Shown here piece after piece: positions 1 through 8,986 of a stretch of 64,000 nucleotides of DNA; position 1 is the first letter of the stretch, and the number at the start of each line of letters is the position of its first letter. Below the pieces are notes generated by a model. That model searched no databases and had not been told where the DNA came from. It worked only from the letters and a program-made list of their open reading frames with translations. Source of the DNA: Salipaludibacillus aurantiacus (GTDB taxonomy: Bacteria; Bacillota; Bacilli; Bacillales; Salisediminibacteriaceae); NCBI RefSeq assembly GCF_900111295.1, contig NZ_FOGT01000019.1:26393-90392 (forward strand), given 5' to 3'. The position numbers were made by a program, and so were the translations under genes.

Positions 1-760
1 CACTTCTGAACCCGTAAAGCATCTGAAATTCAAACTGGTCTTTGCTTATGCCGTTTTCTTTTGCAAATGCTTTGACCTGGTCTATTATTTGATGGTCATG
101 CGTCGCAATAGCAGCATAGCTGCCATTTAACAGATGAGTTTTTATAATATTAAAATAATTACGGTCAACCTCAGCCTGCTTCTGGTAAGCCACTTCAGGC
201 GATTCCTTGTAAGCCCCTTTGATCAGCCGGATATTAGTCCCTTTAAGTTCACGAAGGTCTTTATCTGCCCGGTAAAGGTAAGCTTGAATGGCAGTTCCAA
301 CATTATCAAACCGCCGGCGCAGCTCATGTAAAAGCTCTAATGTTGCATCTAAATGGGAATAGTCTTCCATATCTATACGGACAAAATTTCCGTGTTTCTC
401 AGCTGTTTCAAGAATCCTCATCATGTTGTCACGGCACAAATTACGGTCAACATCAAGCCCGAGTTGAGTAAGCTTTAAAGATAAATTACAATCCACTCCT
501 GTTTCAGCAATCGCGTCCAGCGTTCTAATGCAGTATTCTGCAGATTCAATTGCTTCTTCCCGGTTGTAAACAAATTCGCCTAAATGGTCTACGGTGCAAG
601 TCAGCCCGCGTTCATTTAATTTCCTTACGGTTTTCATTGCCTCATCAATTGTTTCGCCTGCGATCACTGACTTAGCACCAAGCTTAGGGCCCCACTTCGT
701 TGCTTTCGTTTTTACAAATTTGTTTTGGGACAAAAACAGGAAGAAATTTCTTGTAATCAT
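1..760 (-). CDS. putB: Proline dehydrogenase (PutB/FadM type), C-terminus cut by the window edge
   Basis: Oxidises L-proline to pyrroline-5-carboxylate using FAD, the first step of proline breakdown. My reverse-strand translation starts MITRNFFLFLSQNKFVKTKA at an ATG at 760-758 and stays open for 253 codons to position 1. It contains the family segments CTVDHLGEFVYNREEA, NLSLKLTQLGLD, FVRIDMEDYSHLD, IQAYLYRAD and IRLIKGAYKE (beta/alpha barrel residues that bind FAD and substrate), then ATHDHQII. The family is about 300 residues, so roughly 50 residues lie outside the window. It is the third gene after rocA and rocD in the same direction, 183 bp below rocD with a hairpin in between, so it may be partly uncoupled or have its own promoter. 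Confidence 0.93.
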   Translation of the reverse strand, partial: MITRNFFLFLSQNKFVKTKATKWGPKLGAKSVIAGETIDEAMKTVRKLNERGLTCTVDHLGEFVYNREEAIESAEYCIRTLDAIAETGVDCNLSLKLTQLGLDVDRNLCRDNMMRILETAEKHGNFVRIDMEDYSHLDATLELLHELRRRFDNVGTAIQAYLYRADKDLRELKGTNIRLIKGAYKESPEVAYQKQAEVDRNYFNIIKTHLLNGSYAAIATHDHQIIDQVKAFAKENGISKDQFEFQMLYGFRS

Positions 761-851
761 CTCCAATCAACCCCTTTCTTTTCTCCAGATTCAGCCAAAT
801 TAAACTCATGTTTTATAGAGGCTCATCGCAACCGTCCCGTGCAACTATGTG

Positions 852-893
852 AAAAAAGAGGAAGACCCGCCTAAACGAAGTCCCCTCTTTTCT
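852..893 (-). terminator. Hairpin between rocD and putB, possible intrinsic terminator
   Basis: On the minus strand AAAAGAGG pairs with CCTCTTTT, which runs on into further T residues, across a loop of about 22 nt. The stem is A/T-rich and the loop long, so it may attenuate rather than stop transcription from rocA-rocD into putB. Confidence 0.45.
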
Positions 894-943
894 TGAGATT
901 TCTCCTCTTAACAGGTGCGGTTCCAGTGCTGTTGAGAAATTAG

Positions 944-2137
944 TTATTGAGCCAATACTTCTTTAATTTTTACAATTGCCCAATCAAGGTCTTCCTGCGA
1001 AATAACGAGAGGGGGCGCAAACCTGATCACATTTTCATGCGTTTCTTTACAAAGAAGCCCCTTCTCTTTTAACTTTTCACAGTAGGAACGTGCCGGCTCA
1101 GTCAGCTCTAGTCCAATAAATAACCCTTTCCCTCTTACTTCTTTAATTTTAGGATTATTAATTTCTTTTAAATGATCCTTTAAATACTGTCCCATTTTAA
1201 GAGATCTCTCTACAAGATTCTCTTCTTCAATAACTTCCAGTGCAGCTATCGATACGGCGCATGATAATGGATTTCCTCCGAACGTTGAGCCATGAGAGCC
1301 TGGTTCAAACACTCCAAGAATATCTTTATTTGCAGCCACCACTGATATTGGCATAACTCCTCCGCCCAAGGCTTTACCTAAAATATACATGTCCGGTTCG
1401 ACATTCTCCCAGTCGCACGCAAACATTTTCCCAGTCCGTGCAAGCCCGCACTGGATCTCATCAGCCACATAAAGCACGTTATTTTCCGAACAAATATCAT
1501 ATGCTTCTTTCAGGAAACCTTCAGGAGGCATATTAATCCCTGCTTCTCCCTGAATAGGCTCGAATAAGAAAGCTGCGGTATTAGGGGTAATCGCCTCTTT
1601 CAGTGCCTGAGCATCTCCGTATGGGATTACTTTAATACCAGGAAGCATCGGGCCAAAGTCTTTTTTGTAAACTTCGTTAGACGAGAGAGAAACGGCTGTC
1701 ATCGTTCTTCCGTGGAAGTTTTCTTCACAGACGATAATTTCCGCCTGGTCAGATGCGACTCCTTTTACACGGTAAGCCCAGCGGCGGACAGCTTTAACTG
1801 CTGTCTCTACCGCTTCGGCACCTGTGTTCATTGGAAGAACCATCTCTTTTTTAGTTAATTTAGAAACTGTTTCATAGAAAGGACCAAGCTGGTCATTATG
1901 AAACGCGCGGGACGTCAGCGTAATTCTGTCCGCCTGATTTTTTAATGCTTCTATAATTTTAGGATGCCTGTGTCCCTGGTTTACTGCCGAGTAGGCACTA
2001 AGCATATCTATATAACGGTTGCCTTCAGGGTCCTCCACCCATACACCTTCCGCTTTGGAAATGACAATCGGGAGAGGATTATAGTTTCTGGCTCCGTATT
2101 TCTCTGTTACATCGATAATCTCCGTAGTTGTTGCCAT
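944..2137 (-). CDS. rocD: Ornithine aminotransferase
   Basis: PLP-dependent class-III aminotransferase that moves the delta-amino group of ornithine to 2-oxoglutarate, giving glutamate semialdehyde/pyrroline-5-carboxylate and glutamate. The 397 residues match RocD length (about 400). Visible landmarks: [17 protein letters not shown] (cofactor phosphate contact), the [15 protein letters not shown] segment (Asp that holds the PLP ring) and [14 protein letters not shown], whose Lys near residue 255 forms the Schiff base. ATG at 2137 follows AAAGGGGACTTTAA. The start lies 17 bp after the rocA stop, so the two genes form one transcription unit that should answer to the sigma-54 promoter upstream of rocA. 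Confidence 0.97.
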   Translation of the reverse strand: MATTTEIIDVTEKYGARNYNPLPIVISKAEGVWVEDPEGNRYIDMLSAYSAVNQGHRHPKIIEALKNQADRITLTSRAFHNDQLGPFYETVSKLTKKEMVLPMNTGAEAVETAVKAVRRWAYRVKGVASDQAEIIVCEENFHGRTMTAVSLSSNEVYKKDFGPMLPGIKVIPYGDAQALKEAITPNTAAFLFEPIQGEAGINMPPEGFLKEAYDICSENNVLYVADEIQCGLARTGKMFACDWENVEPDMYILGKALGGGVMPISVVAANKDILGVFEPGSHGSTFGGNPLSCAVSIAALEVIEEENLVERSLKMGQYLKDHLKEINNPKIKEVRGKGLFIGLELTEPARSYCEKLKEKGLLCKETHENVIRFAPPLVISQEDLDWAIVKIKEVLAQ

Positions 2138-2154
2138 TTAAAGTCCCCTTTCAC

Positions 2155-3705
2155 TTAAAATGTTTCGGATACAGTCTTCGGCTGAAGGAAATGCAGCAGG
2201 TAGTCAGGTCCCCCTGCTTTAGAGTCTGTACCGGACATATTAAAGCCGCCAAATGGATGATAGCCTACAATAGCCGCTGTACATCCACGGTTAAAGTACA
2301 AGTTTCCGACATGGAAGTCCTGGCGCGCCTGCTCAAGGTGGTCTCTGTTGTTGGAAATAACAGCCCCTGTCAGTCCGTATTCAGTATTATTTGCAATCTC
2401 AATCATCTCGTCAAAATCTTTTGCTTTAGAGAAAGCAACAACTGGTCCGAAAATTTCTTCCTGCATAATGCGGGCTTCAGGGTCCACATCAGCAAATACC
2501 GTCGGCTGGATGAAGTAGCCTTCAGAGCTGTCACCTTCTCCTCCCGCCATTAACCTTCCTTCTTTCTTGCCGACTTCAATATAATCAAGTATTTTATCAA
2601 AGGCAGCCTGATCATTTACAGGTCCCATAAAGTTAGAGTTATCTTTATAAGTAGGGCCGACTGTTAATTCTTTCGTGCGGGCCGCAACTTTTTCAAGTAC
2701 TTCATCGTAAACATCCTCATGGATGACTGCACGGGAACACGCGGAACATTTTTGGCCGGAGAAACCGAAAGCTGAATAAACGATTGACTCAACAGCTAAA
2801 TCGAGATCAGCATTATTATCTACAATAATGGTATCTTTACCGCCCATTTCAGAAATGACACGTTTCATCCATTTTTGGCCATCCTGAACTTTTGCCGCAC
2901 GCTCAGCAATATGAAGACCGACTGCTTTAGAGCCTGTGAAATTAATAAAACGTGTTCTTGGATGATCAACGACATAGTCACCCATTTCTGCACTGCTTCC
3001 AGGAATATAGTTCACTACCCCTTTTGGAAGACCGGCTTCCAAAAGAACTTCCATAAATTTATATGCAATGACAGGAGTTGTTTTTGCAGGCTTTAAAAGA
3101 ATAGTATTACCTGCAACCATTGGACCAACAGTCGTTCCAGCCATAATAGCAAAGGCAAAGTTCCATGGAGAAATAGTAACCCCTACACCAAGCGGAATAT
3201 AATTAAACCGGTTAAACTCGCCTTCTCTTGAATTGATTTCAATACCGTCTTTAAGACGAAGAATTTGTCTCGCGTAGTATTCAAGGAAATCAATCGCTTC
3301 TGCTGTATCAGCATCTGCTTCTTTCCATGGTTTCCCGGCTTCGTAAGTGAGCCATGCAGAAAATTCATGTTTTCTGCGACGAATCATGGCAGAAGCACGG
3401 AACAGGAGGTCAGCGCGAGAGGCCGGATCCCACTTGCTCCACGATTTAAAAGCTTCGTCAGCAGCTTGCATTGCTTTCTCTGCCAGTTCCTGACTGCACT
3501 TTGATACGTACCCGACAATTTCTTTTTTATTAGCAGGGTTTTCTGAGACAGTTTTATCCTCAGTAAACACTTTTTCACCATTAATAATGAGAGGGTACTC
3601 CTGGCCTAACTGGCTCTTCACGTAATCTAACGCCTTCTGATATTCTTTACGGTTCTCCTCCACTGTAAAGTCTGTAAATGGTTCATGTTTGTAAGGTACT
3701 ACCAT
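2155..3705 (-). CDS. rocA: 1-pyrroline-5-carboxylate dehydrogenase
   Basis: NAD-dependent aldehyde dehydrogenase that oxidises pyrroline-5-carboxylate (glutamate semialdehyde) to glutamate, the common end step of the proline and ornithine routes encoded next to it. Seen: [13 protein letters not shown] and NFTGSKAVG (cofactor-binding segment), EMGGKDT with the general-base Glu, [12 protein letters not shown] with the nucleophilic Cys, and [12 protein letters not shown] start at ATG 3705 ([13 protein letters not shown], 516 aa). The upstream in-frame GTG at 3717 lies inside the GGAG ribosome binding site, while the ATG sits 11 nt after it and matches the known N-terminus of the family. First gene after the -12/-24 promoter at 3760-3777. 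Confidence 0.96.
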   Translation of the reverse strand: MVVPYKHEPFTDFTVEENRKEYQKALDYVKSQLGQEYPLIINGEKVFTEDKTVSENPANKKEIVGYVSKCSQELAEKAMQAADEAFKSWSKWDPASRADLLFRASAMIRRRKHEFSAWLTYEAGKPWKEADADTAEAIDFLEYYARQILRLKDGIEINSREGEFNRFNYIPLGVGVTISPWNFAFAIMAGTTVGPMVAGNTILLKPAKTTPVIAYKFMEVLLEAGLPKGVVNYIPGSSAEMGDYVVDHPRTRFINFTGSKAVGLHIAERAAKVQDGQKWMKRVISEMGGKDTIIVDNNADLDLAVESIVYSAFGFSGQKCSACSRAVIHEDVYDEVLEKVAARTKELTVGPTYKDNSNFMGPVNDQAAFDKILDYIEVGKKEGRLMAGGEGDSSEGYFIQPTVFADVDPEARIMQEEIFGPVVAFSKAKDFDEMIEIANNTEYGLTGAVISNNRDHLEQARQDFHVGNLYFNRGCTAAIVGYHPFGGFNMSGTDSKAGGPDYLLHFLQPKTVSETF

Positions 3706-3759
3706 GGGTTGATCCACTCCTTTAAATCTTATAATTTATTTATTTAACAGTTAAATATG

Positions 3760-3777
3760 TTGCAATAATCATGCCAA
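3760..3777 (-). promoter_or_regulatory. Sigma-54 (SigL) -24/-12 promoter of rocA-rocD
   Basis: Reading the minus strand gives TTGGCATGATTATTGCAA. The GG of the -24 element and the GC of the -12 element are exactly 12 bp apart, as in the consensus TGGCAC-N5-TTGC. It lies about 55 bp upstream of the rocA start, pointing at it, and the divergent gene encodes a sigma-54 activator with an intact GAFTGA loop. The start of transcription should be near 3750. Confidence 0.9.
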
Positions 3778-3782
3778 CTTAA

Positions 3783-3816
3783 AAAGGCTTTATGTAAGCC
3801 TTTACATAAAGCCTTT
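3783..3816. repeat. Perfect 15 bp inverted repeat just upstream of the -24 element
   Basis: AAAGGCTTTATGTAA (3783-3797) and its exact complement TTACATAAAGCCTTT (3802-3816) are separated by GCCT. It begins 8 bp above the -24 GG of the rocA promoter and ends beside the RocR-box-like sites. There is no T tract, so it does not look like a terminator. It may bind a second regulator, such as a carbon or arginine repressor, or help DNA bending between activator and polymerase. Confidence 0.75.
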
Positions 3817-3817
3817 C

Positions 3818-3875
3818 CGAAAAATTATTTTGCACGGATAAATTATTTTGCGGTGTATTGCAAAAAATATTTGCA
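3818..3875. promoter_or_regulatory. Cluster of RocR-box-like upstream activating sequences
   Basis: The best site, 3859-3875, is TGCAAAAAATATTTGCA, with perfect 6 bp outer arms (TGCAAA/TTTGCA) and an 8-1-8 layout. Two weaker 17 bp sites with the right-hand half ATTTTGC lie at 3818-3834 and 3836-3852, making a direct repeat AAATTATTTTGC at 3822 and 3840. They lie roughly 70-125 bp above the predicted rocA start of transcription, a usual range for enhancer-binding proteins. The best site overlaps the -35 of rocR, which suggests autoregulation. Confidence 0.65.
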
Positions 3876-3900
3876 GGTCGTCTTCTAAAGTGAGTACAAT
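3871..3900 (+). promoter_or_regulatory. SigA-type promoter of rocR
   Basis: TTGCAG (3871-3876), an 18 bp spacer and TACAAT (3895-3900) stand 28 bp before the rocR start. The -35 shares bases with the palindrome at 3859-3875. Confidence 0.65.
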
Positions 3901-3927
3901 GAAATTATAAGAAAGGAGTGTACCACT

Positions 3928-5337
3928 ATGGCTGAAACGTTATCTGCCCCTGCTCTGCCCTCTGTCTACCGCCAGTTGCTGGATGCAATAGATATAGGGA
4001 TCCATGTTATCAATCATGAAGGAAAATCCATTATATATAATAGGAAGATGTCGGAAATTGAAGATATGGAGAAAGAAGATGTCCTCCATAAAAACATCAT
4101 GGATATTTTTCTTTTTAATAAAGAAGAAGAAAGCCGGCTTCTCCAGGCTCTGAATCATGGAGAGGTGCACCACAATGCGAAACAGGTCTATTTTAATTTT
4201 AAAGGACAGGAAATCACAACAATTAATGACACCTTTCCACTTATTTACGAGGGAAAAAGAATTGGAGCAGTAGAGATTGCTAAAGATATTACCCGGCTCG
4301 AACGCCTTACGAGGGAGAATGCCAGGGATAAGCAGGATGCGAGATTCACATTTGATCAAATTATCGGAGACTCTAATGCTATCAGGGAAGTGGTAGAGAA
4401 CGCGCGAAGAGCTACCAGAACTACTTCTTCCGTTCTTATCTCCGGTGAAACAGGGACAGGAAAGGAACTATTTGCCCAAAGTATTCATAACGGAAGTGAA
4501 AGAGCTTCCAAGCCGTTTATCAGCCAAAATTGCGCTGCATTGCCGGATTCATTAATTGAGGGTATTCTGTTTGGTTCGGTTAAAGGGGCTTTTACGGGAG
4601 CTGCAGATCACCCGGGGCTGTTTGAGCAAGCAGATGGCGGGACGCTGATGCTGGATGAGATTAACTCCTTAAGTGCGCCGCTGCAGGCCAAACTTCTGCG
4701 GGCACTTCAGGAAAAATCCATACGAAGAATCGGCGATACGAAAAATCGCTCGGTGGATGTCCGGATTATCGCTACAATAAATGAAGATCCGGCTGTGTCT
4801 TTGGAAAAGAACCGGTTAAGAGAAGACCTTTATTACCGGCTGAGTGTCGTTTCTATACTGGTGCCTCCTCTTCGACAGAGAAAAGAAGATATCCCGGTGC
4901 TGGCAAACCACTTCGTTAATAAATATAACAAGCGGTTTCAGTTAAACGTGCCCGGGATAGCGAAAGGTGTCCAGCAGCTTTTCCAGGAATATGACTGGCC
5001 GGGGAACGTAAGAGAACTTGAACATATGGTGGAAGGAGCCATGAATTTAATCTATTACGACGAAAGGATTGACTATACTCATCTGCCGGTTCATGTCCGT
5101 AACAAGTTTCCTTCCTATAACGACATATCCCACGCTCCGGAAGCGCTTGTCGTTCCAAACGCTCCTCCTACTAAGCCGCTGCAGGAATATATGGAAGAAG
5201 TCGAAAAAGTGTATATCGAACAGATTCTGAAACGCCACAGCGGAAATGTGACACAAGCTGCAGATGAGCTCGGCCTGAGTCGCCAAAGCCTGCAGTACAG
5301 ACTGAGAAAATACCGGCTCAATATACGGCATTCCTAA
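3928..5337 (+). CDS. rocR: RocR, sigma-54-dependent activator of arginine/ornithine/proline catabolism
   Basis: Enhancer-binding protein that uses ATP hydrolysis to open SigL-RNA polymerase promoters; family members respond to ornithine or citrulline. 469 aa. Residues about 14-125 form a PAS-like sensor (IDIGIHVINHEGKSIIYNRKM). The AAA+ domain has Walker A GETGTGKE (173-180), the sigma-54 contact loop GAFTGA (220-225) and Walker B TLMLDE. The C-terminus has a Fis-type helix-turn-helix (NVTQAADELGLSRQSLQYRL, near 440-462). ATG 3928 follows AAGGAG with 9 nt spacing. It is divergent from rocA-rocD and shares their control region. All key residues are present, so it should be functional. Confidence 0.96.
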   Translation: MAETLSAPALPSVYRQLLDAIDIGIHVINHEGKSIIYNRKMSEIEDMEKEDVLHKNIMDIFLFNKEEESRLLQALNHGEVHHNAKQVYFNFKGQEITTINDTFPLIYEGKRIGAVEIAKDITRLERLTRENARDKQDARFTFDQIIGDSNAIREVVENARRATRTTSSVLISGETGTGKELFAQSIHNGSERASKPFISQNCAALPDSLIEGILFGSVKGAFTGAADHPGLFEQADGGTLMLDEINSLSAPLQAKLLRALQEKSIRRIGDTKNRSVDVRIIATINEDPAVSLEKNRLREDLYYRLSVVSILVPPLRQRKEDIPVLANHFVNKYNKRFQLNVPGIAKGVQQLFQEYDWPGNVRELEHMVEGAMNLIYYDERIDYTHLPVHVRNKFPSYNDISHAPEALVVPNAPPTKPLQEYMEEVEKVYIEQILKRHSGNVTQAADELGLSRQSLQYRLRKYRLNIRHS

Positions 5338-5406
5338 AATTAAACGAATTAAATGCTTGTTTCTACAAATTTATTTCCCGGGAAACATTACTTTCTTCTG
5401 AACTGT

Positions 5407-5444
5407 AAAAAACGGGACGGCTTTTCTGAGCCGTCCCGTTTTTT
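5407..5444. terminator. Bidirectional intrinsic terminator between rocR and the convergent channel-like gene
   Basis: ACGGGACGGCT pairs with AGCCGTCCCGT around a short TTTCTG loop. A runs on the left and T runs on the right let it act on both strands. Confidence 0.92.
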
Positions 5445-5450
5445 TATAGT

Positions 5451-6740
5451 TTAAACATCAGGTCCGTCTAAATCTTTTAAATTGTTCTGTTTTTCCGTTG
5501 AACCTGGTTGAGATCCTGTTTTATTCTCTTTTTTGATTTTGTTATCCAGTTCATTCAGTTTGCCTTTTGCAAAGTCTCTGCCTCCTACACCAAAGGCGAT
5601 CGCAAATGCTACTGAAATACCGCCAAGGATCAGTAAGAAGGCGATATTGACAATTGTGCTTGCAAACTGAAGCTGGTCAAATGTCATAAATACAGCCACA
5701 ATAATGATAATATACTTAACAACTGATGAATAGAAAGAACTGTTAGTATACTTTCTTACTAGAGATCCAAGGAAGTCGGCTGCAAACAAGCCAATTCCCA
5801 AAATAACGAGTGCACTGATTAACAGCGGAAGATACATTAGGATGGCATTACCGATATTATTTAAAACCTCTAATTGGAGGACACCCAATGCTTCAACTGT
5901 AAAGAACAGAATGATAATGACATTGGTGATATGCCCCAGAATAGTAGATACTTTAAAATTCGGCGCCTTGGAAGTATCAACATTGAAATAACTGTAAATA
6001 TTGTCAATGCCTGTTCGCTGCAGCAGGCTCGTTAACAAGTCGCTTACAAACTTAGCAAGGTAATAACCTACAAGTACAAGCACAATAGCTACAAATACAT
6101 TAGGAATCATGCTTAATACACTGTCGAGTACAGATACAATCGGCTGGGAGATCGTATCAATATTCAATGTTTCCAATGCCACTGTAATAATTGGAATTAA
6201 AATAACAACAAATAAGATGTTAGCTAAAATAGATGATAACTTTGTTGACCCTTCTGCCGTCTGTTTAGATTTTGTTACTTTATTAAACCAACGGTCAATA
6301 TCAAGGCTTTCAAGAAACTTAAAAATTAAATCCTTCACGAGTCTGGCAATAAAAATACCGACAAACAGAATGATCCCTGCCGCAAACACATTAGGTAAGA
6401 ATGCAAGGAAGGTTTGTACCATATTTGTGATTGGCTGCGAAACAGCTTCCATGTTTAGTGCATCCAATACACTTGGAAGGAACAAAATAAAGACGAGGAA
6501 ATAAACAATTTTTGAAATATACTTGAGAGTTTCTTCGCCTTTCTCTTCATTTTCAATTACGCGTGTTTTTGCAAGCCCTCGGGCTGCACCCATTTTTACA
6601 AGACCTTTTGCAATGACATTTTTAGCCAGTGTCGCTACACCCCATGCTAAAAGCAGTAAAAGAAGCGCAATAATCAGATTTGGGATAAGCGATATTAAAT
6701 CACTAAGCATCGCTTGGAATTGATCTCCTATGTTATCCAT
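5451..6740 (-). CDS. TM-helix-repeat mechanosensitive-channel-like membrane protein (CmpX-like)
   Basis: 429 aa. It shows repeated pairs of hydrophobic helices with an NxxAAxxLLxxGxxxAxxV-like pattern: LIPNLIIALLLLLLAWGVA, FLPNVFAAGIILFVGIFIA, MIPNVFVAIVLVLVGYYLA and YLPLLISALVILGIGLFAA. Each is followed by a charged amphipathic stretch. This four-fold architecture is that of the conserved TM helix (mechanosensitive channel N-terminal) repeat family; there is no MscS beta domain. The C-terminus has a Gly/Ala-rich helix (GGISVAFAIAFGVGGRDFAKG) and an acidic tail. An osmotic role is inferred from the family only. ATG 6740 follows AAGGAGGAG. Single-gene unit ended by the shared terminator. Confidence 0.78.
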   Translation of the reverse strand: MDNIGDQFQAMLSDLISLIPNLIIALLLLLLAWGVATLAKNVIAKGLVKMGAARGLAKTRVIENEEKGEETLKYISKIVYFLVFILFLPSVLDALNMEAVSQPITNMVQTFLAFLPNVFAAGIILFVGIFIARLVKDLIFKFLESLDIDRWFNKVTKSKQTAEGSTKLSSILANILFVVILIPIITVALETLNIDTISQPIVSVLDSVLSMIPNVFVAIVLVLVGYYLAKFVSDLLTSLLQRTGIDNIYSYFNVDTSKAPNFKVSTILGHITNVIIILFFTVEALGVLQLEVLNNIGNAILMYLPLLISALVILGIGLFAADFLGSLVRKYTNSSFYSSVVKYIIIIVAVFMTFDQLQFASTIVNIAFLLILGGISVAFAIAFGVGGRDFAKGKLNELDNKIKKENKTGSQPGSTEKQNNLKDLDGPDV

Positions 6741-7048
6741 AAATTTATCTCCTCCTTATAATAAAGTTACAAAGTCCATTTCCACTAAAGAGAAGAGATA
6801 AACTTGGTTTCTTGAAGACATGCCTTGCTAAGCGTCTGTTTCTTCCTTATATATCCAGATAAACTGCCCTTTCAGTACCTATAACGCCCAGTATTAAAGG
6901 ATTTGATTTGTAAATGTTGAAAATTGTGGTATTTTTACTTAAAAACTAAAAAAGAAAACTTGAGAAAAGTAATTAAGTCTGGTCCTTTTTGGAAACTTCG
7001 AATTTAAAGCATAAACGTGTTTTACAGGAGGGCAATTTTCTTTGCATT
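6741..7048. other. Intergenic leader region, no gene recognised
   Basis: About 300 bp upstream of the channel-like gene. It is A/T-rich with an AAGGAGGAG ribosome binding site near 6750. I found no convincing ORF, RNA motif or ECF/sigma-B promoter on either strand. Confidence 0.5.
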
Positions 7049-7079
7049 AAAAAAACCAGGCAGTTTAGAGCCGCCTGGC
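7049..7079 (-). terminator. Terminator of sigX-rsiX
   Basis: On the minus strand CCAGGC pairs with GCCTGG and the stem is followed by seven T. It lies 18 bp after the rsiX stop. Confidence 0.88.
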
Positions 7080-7096
7080 CAATCAGCCAACAGTTA

Positions 7097-8347
7097 TTAA
7101 TCTAATTCAAACTCAACCTTCTCGCCTGTTTCCTCATTGACTATTTCAAGAGAATCAAGCGTGAAGGGAGCTGCGCTCAACTTCAGAGCCTCAAAAAACG
7201 TATCCAGCTTTTCGTCACTTACTTCTTCTTCATCTCTGTCGAGTATATAAGAAACTCTGGCAGTGTCTCCTGGTATACGGACACTTTTAATTTCCACTTC
7301 CGGCGGGATAGCTGAATCGTACCAGTCTGCGTCTTCACTGGTTGTTTTCATTTTTTCCACTGTTTGTTCAAAGGTCAATGGATTTCCACTATCATTGTCC
7401 TCTATTTGCTCGCCAGCCGCTATTCCACTGATAAGGTAAAAGTCTTCTTCCCCTTCAATAAGATAATAGCCTCTGTTATGAGAAGAAACGGGGATCGATT
7501 CAACTTCTCCGTGCTGGCCATAAATAATTCCCGGTTCCCCTTCTGCTTCAAAACTTACTTGATTAAAGCCATAAACCGTAAATAGTTCCTGGAACAGATC
7601 ATTTAAAAAATGGCTTTCGGCACTCGTTAAAGACTCAAGAGCAGCTTCATCTGCGAAATTGAGAACGACGGTGTCGCCTTCTGCAGAAATATCGGCTAGA
7701 TTATCCATATACTGGCCAGATGTCAAATCACTTTCCTGAAGAGAATGCTTAACTGCCTCTTCTATACCTGCTTCACTATTTAACGCACTTTCTACAAGTA
7801 CAACATATTCGGAAACAGAGTCTTCATTTTCCACTGTGTAGATCGTTGCTACATAAACCGGTGCGGGCTGCTCAGCATCCGGAGATGTATCACTTTCATT
7901 ATTTTCCTCATAAGAGGAGTTGTGTTCCTCTGCTTCTTCACCTGTTTCTTCCTCGGTTTCATTCAGGCTGTTATTAGAGGCTGATTCCTCATCAGGTGGA
8001 TTCTCTTCAGGAAATCCCTCTTCTTCATTCCGTTCATTTTCTTCATTATCATTATATATGGCTGTATTTATCATGTTTTGTTCAGCTGCTTCATCTGAAG
8101 AAAATTGCTGGTCACCATTATCAAACAGAGGAGGAACGATTAATAATAGCAGGAACATCGCTGCAGCGGCTGCCAGTGATGGAACGATCCAAGGTCTTTT
8201 TTTACGGGGCGAATAACGTGAAGGGAGTTCCTTTTTTGATTTTTTTTCAATTGCTTGAAATAAATCATCTTTTGACTGATGATCTTTGACGGGAGGAAGC
8301 TTCGATAACGTCTTTTCTATTTCTTTTTCATCCCATTTATTGTTCAT
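7097..8347 (-). CDS. rsiX: RsiX-like anti-sigma-X factor with a GerMN-like domain
   Basis: Membrane protein expected to hold SigX inactive. The cytoplasmic N-terminus MNNKWDEKEIEKTLSKLPPV, then KDHQSKDDLF, closely resembles RsiX. One membrane helix follows (WIVPSLAAAAAMFLLLLIVPPLF, about 52-74), then a very acidic Glu/Asn-rich linker (about 85-165). The extracytoplasmic part contains a GerMN-like fold segment near residues 180-275 (GDTVVLNFADEAALESLTSAES) and a second similar half at the C-terminus. At 416 aa it is longer than the roughly 370-residue relatives because of the acidic linker. It overlaps sigX by 11 bp, so translation is probably coupled. Confidence 0.9.
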   Translation of the reverse strand: MNNKWDEKEIEKTLSKLPPVKDHQSKDDLFQAIEKKSKKELPSRYSPRKKRPWIVPSLAAAAAMFLLLLIVPPLFDNGDQQFSSDEAAEQNMINTAIYNDNEENERNEEEGFPEENPPDEESASNNSLNETEEETGEEAEEHNSSYEENNESDTSPDAEQPAPVYVATIYTVENEDSVSEYVVLVESALNSEAGIEEAVKHSLQESDLTSGQYMDNLADISAEGDTVVLNFADEAALESLTSAESHFLNDLFQELFTVYGFNQVSFEAEGEPGIIYGQHGEVESIPVSSHNRGYYLIEGEEDFYLISGIAAGEQIEDNDSGNPLTFEQTVEKMKTTSEDADWYDSAIPPEVEIKSVRIPGDTARVSYILDRDEEEVSDEKLDTFFEALKLSAAPFTLDSLEIVNEETGEKVEFELD

Positions 8348-8891
8348 TTGCTTGCCTCCTTTTCAGATAATCCTCTTCAGCCTTTTCAAGATGCTTCTTA
8401 AGTGTTTTTATCGCCCGGTGCTGCGTCGTCTTCACCTTACTTTCAGTCCACCCGAGTATTTCTGCCGTCTCTGAAATAGATAAAGACTGAACAAATCTCA
8501 AAAGGACCACTTGCTGCTGGTCCTCACTGCACTTTTCCAGCATGCGGTATACTTGCTGAACTTCATCTTTTTGCACAATGATTTCTTCAGGAAGAGGGGC
8601 TCTGTCTTCAACTTCAAATTCCCTCTCCGTCCACTCGTATTCTTTTCCGTCTGATTTTCGTTTTTTTCGTGTCTGTTTCCTTATCCAGTCTATAGCTACA
8701 TGTTTTGCTACTGAGTAAAGCCAAGTTTTTTCGCTGCTTTTACCCTCAAATGTTTCATATGAATTTAATACTTTAATATATACTTCCTGAACCAGCTCTT
8801 CGGCTGTTTCACGGCTGCGCACAAGATAAAAAAGATACTGGAAAAGCTGATGGTGGTATGTTTCATACAACCGTTCAAACTCCTCTCTCAC
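8337..8891 (-). CDS. sigX: ECF RNA polymerase sigma factor SigX
   Basis: 184 aa ECF sigma factor controlling cell-envelope functions in bacilli. Region 2 is LYETYHHQLFQYLFYLVRSR, then ETAEELVQEVYIKVLNSYETF and EKTWLYSVAKHVAIDWIRKQ. Region 4 is ISETAEILGWTESKVKTTQH, then RAIKTLKKHL. Both are nearly those of known SigX proteins. The start is GTG 8891, 6-7 nt after GGGAGGG; the ATG just upstream is out of frame and stops at once. A SigX-type promoter at 8919-8945 precedes it, and rsiX follows with an 11 bp overlap: a self-activating sigma/anti-sigma unit. Confidence 0.95.
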   Translation of the reverse strand: MREEFERLYETYHHQLFQYLFYLVRSRETAEELVQEVYIKVLNSYETFEGKSSEKTWLYSVAKHVAIDWIRKQTRKKRKSDGKEYEWTEREFEVEDRAPLPEEIIVQKDEVQQVYRMLEKCSEDQQQVVLLRFVQSLSISETAEILGWTESKVKTTQHRAIKTLKKHLEKAEEDYLKRRQANEQ

Positions 8892-8918
8892 GTCATTCCC
8901 TCCCTGGCTATTGTCTTT

Positions 8919-8945
8919 GTCGTCATTAACAAACGAAGCGTTACA
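8919..8945 (-). promoter_or_regulatory. SigX autoregulatory ECF promoter
   Basis: On the minus strand TGTAAC (8945-8940), a 17 bp spacer and CGAC (8922-8919, continuing AA) precede sigX by 28 bp. The -35 TGTAAC and -10 CGACAA are those of the self-controlled sigX promoter known in Bacillus. Confidence 0.88.
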
Positions 8946-8986
8946 AACTATTTATTCTTTAGTAAAAGATGACGACAATGAACAAG

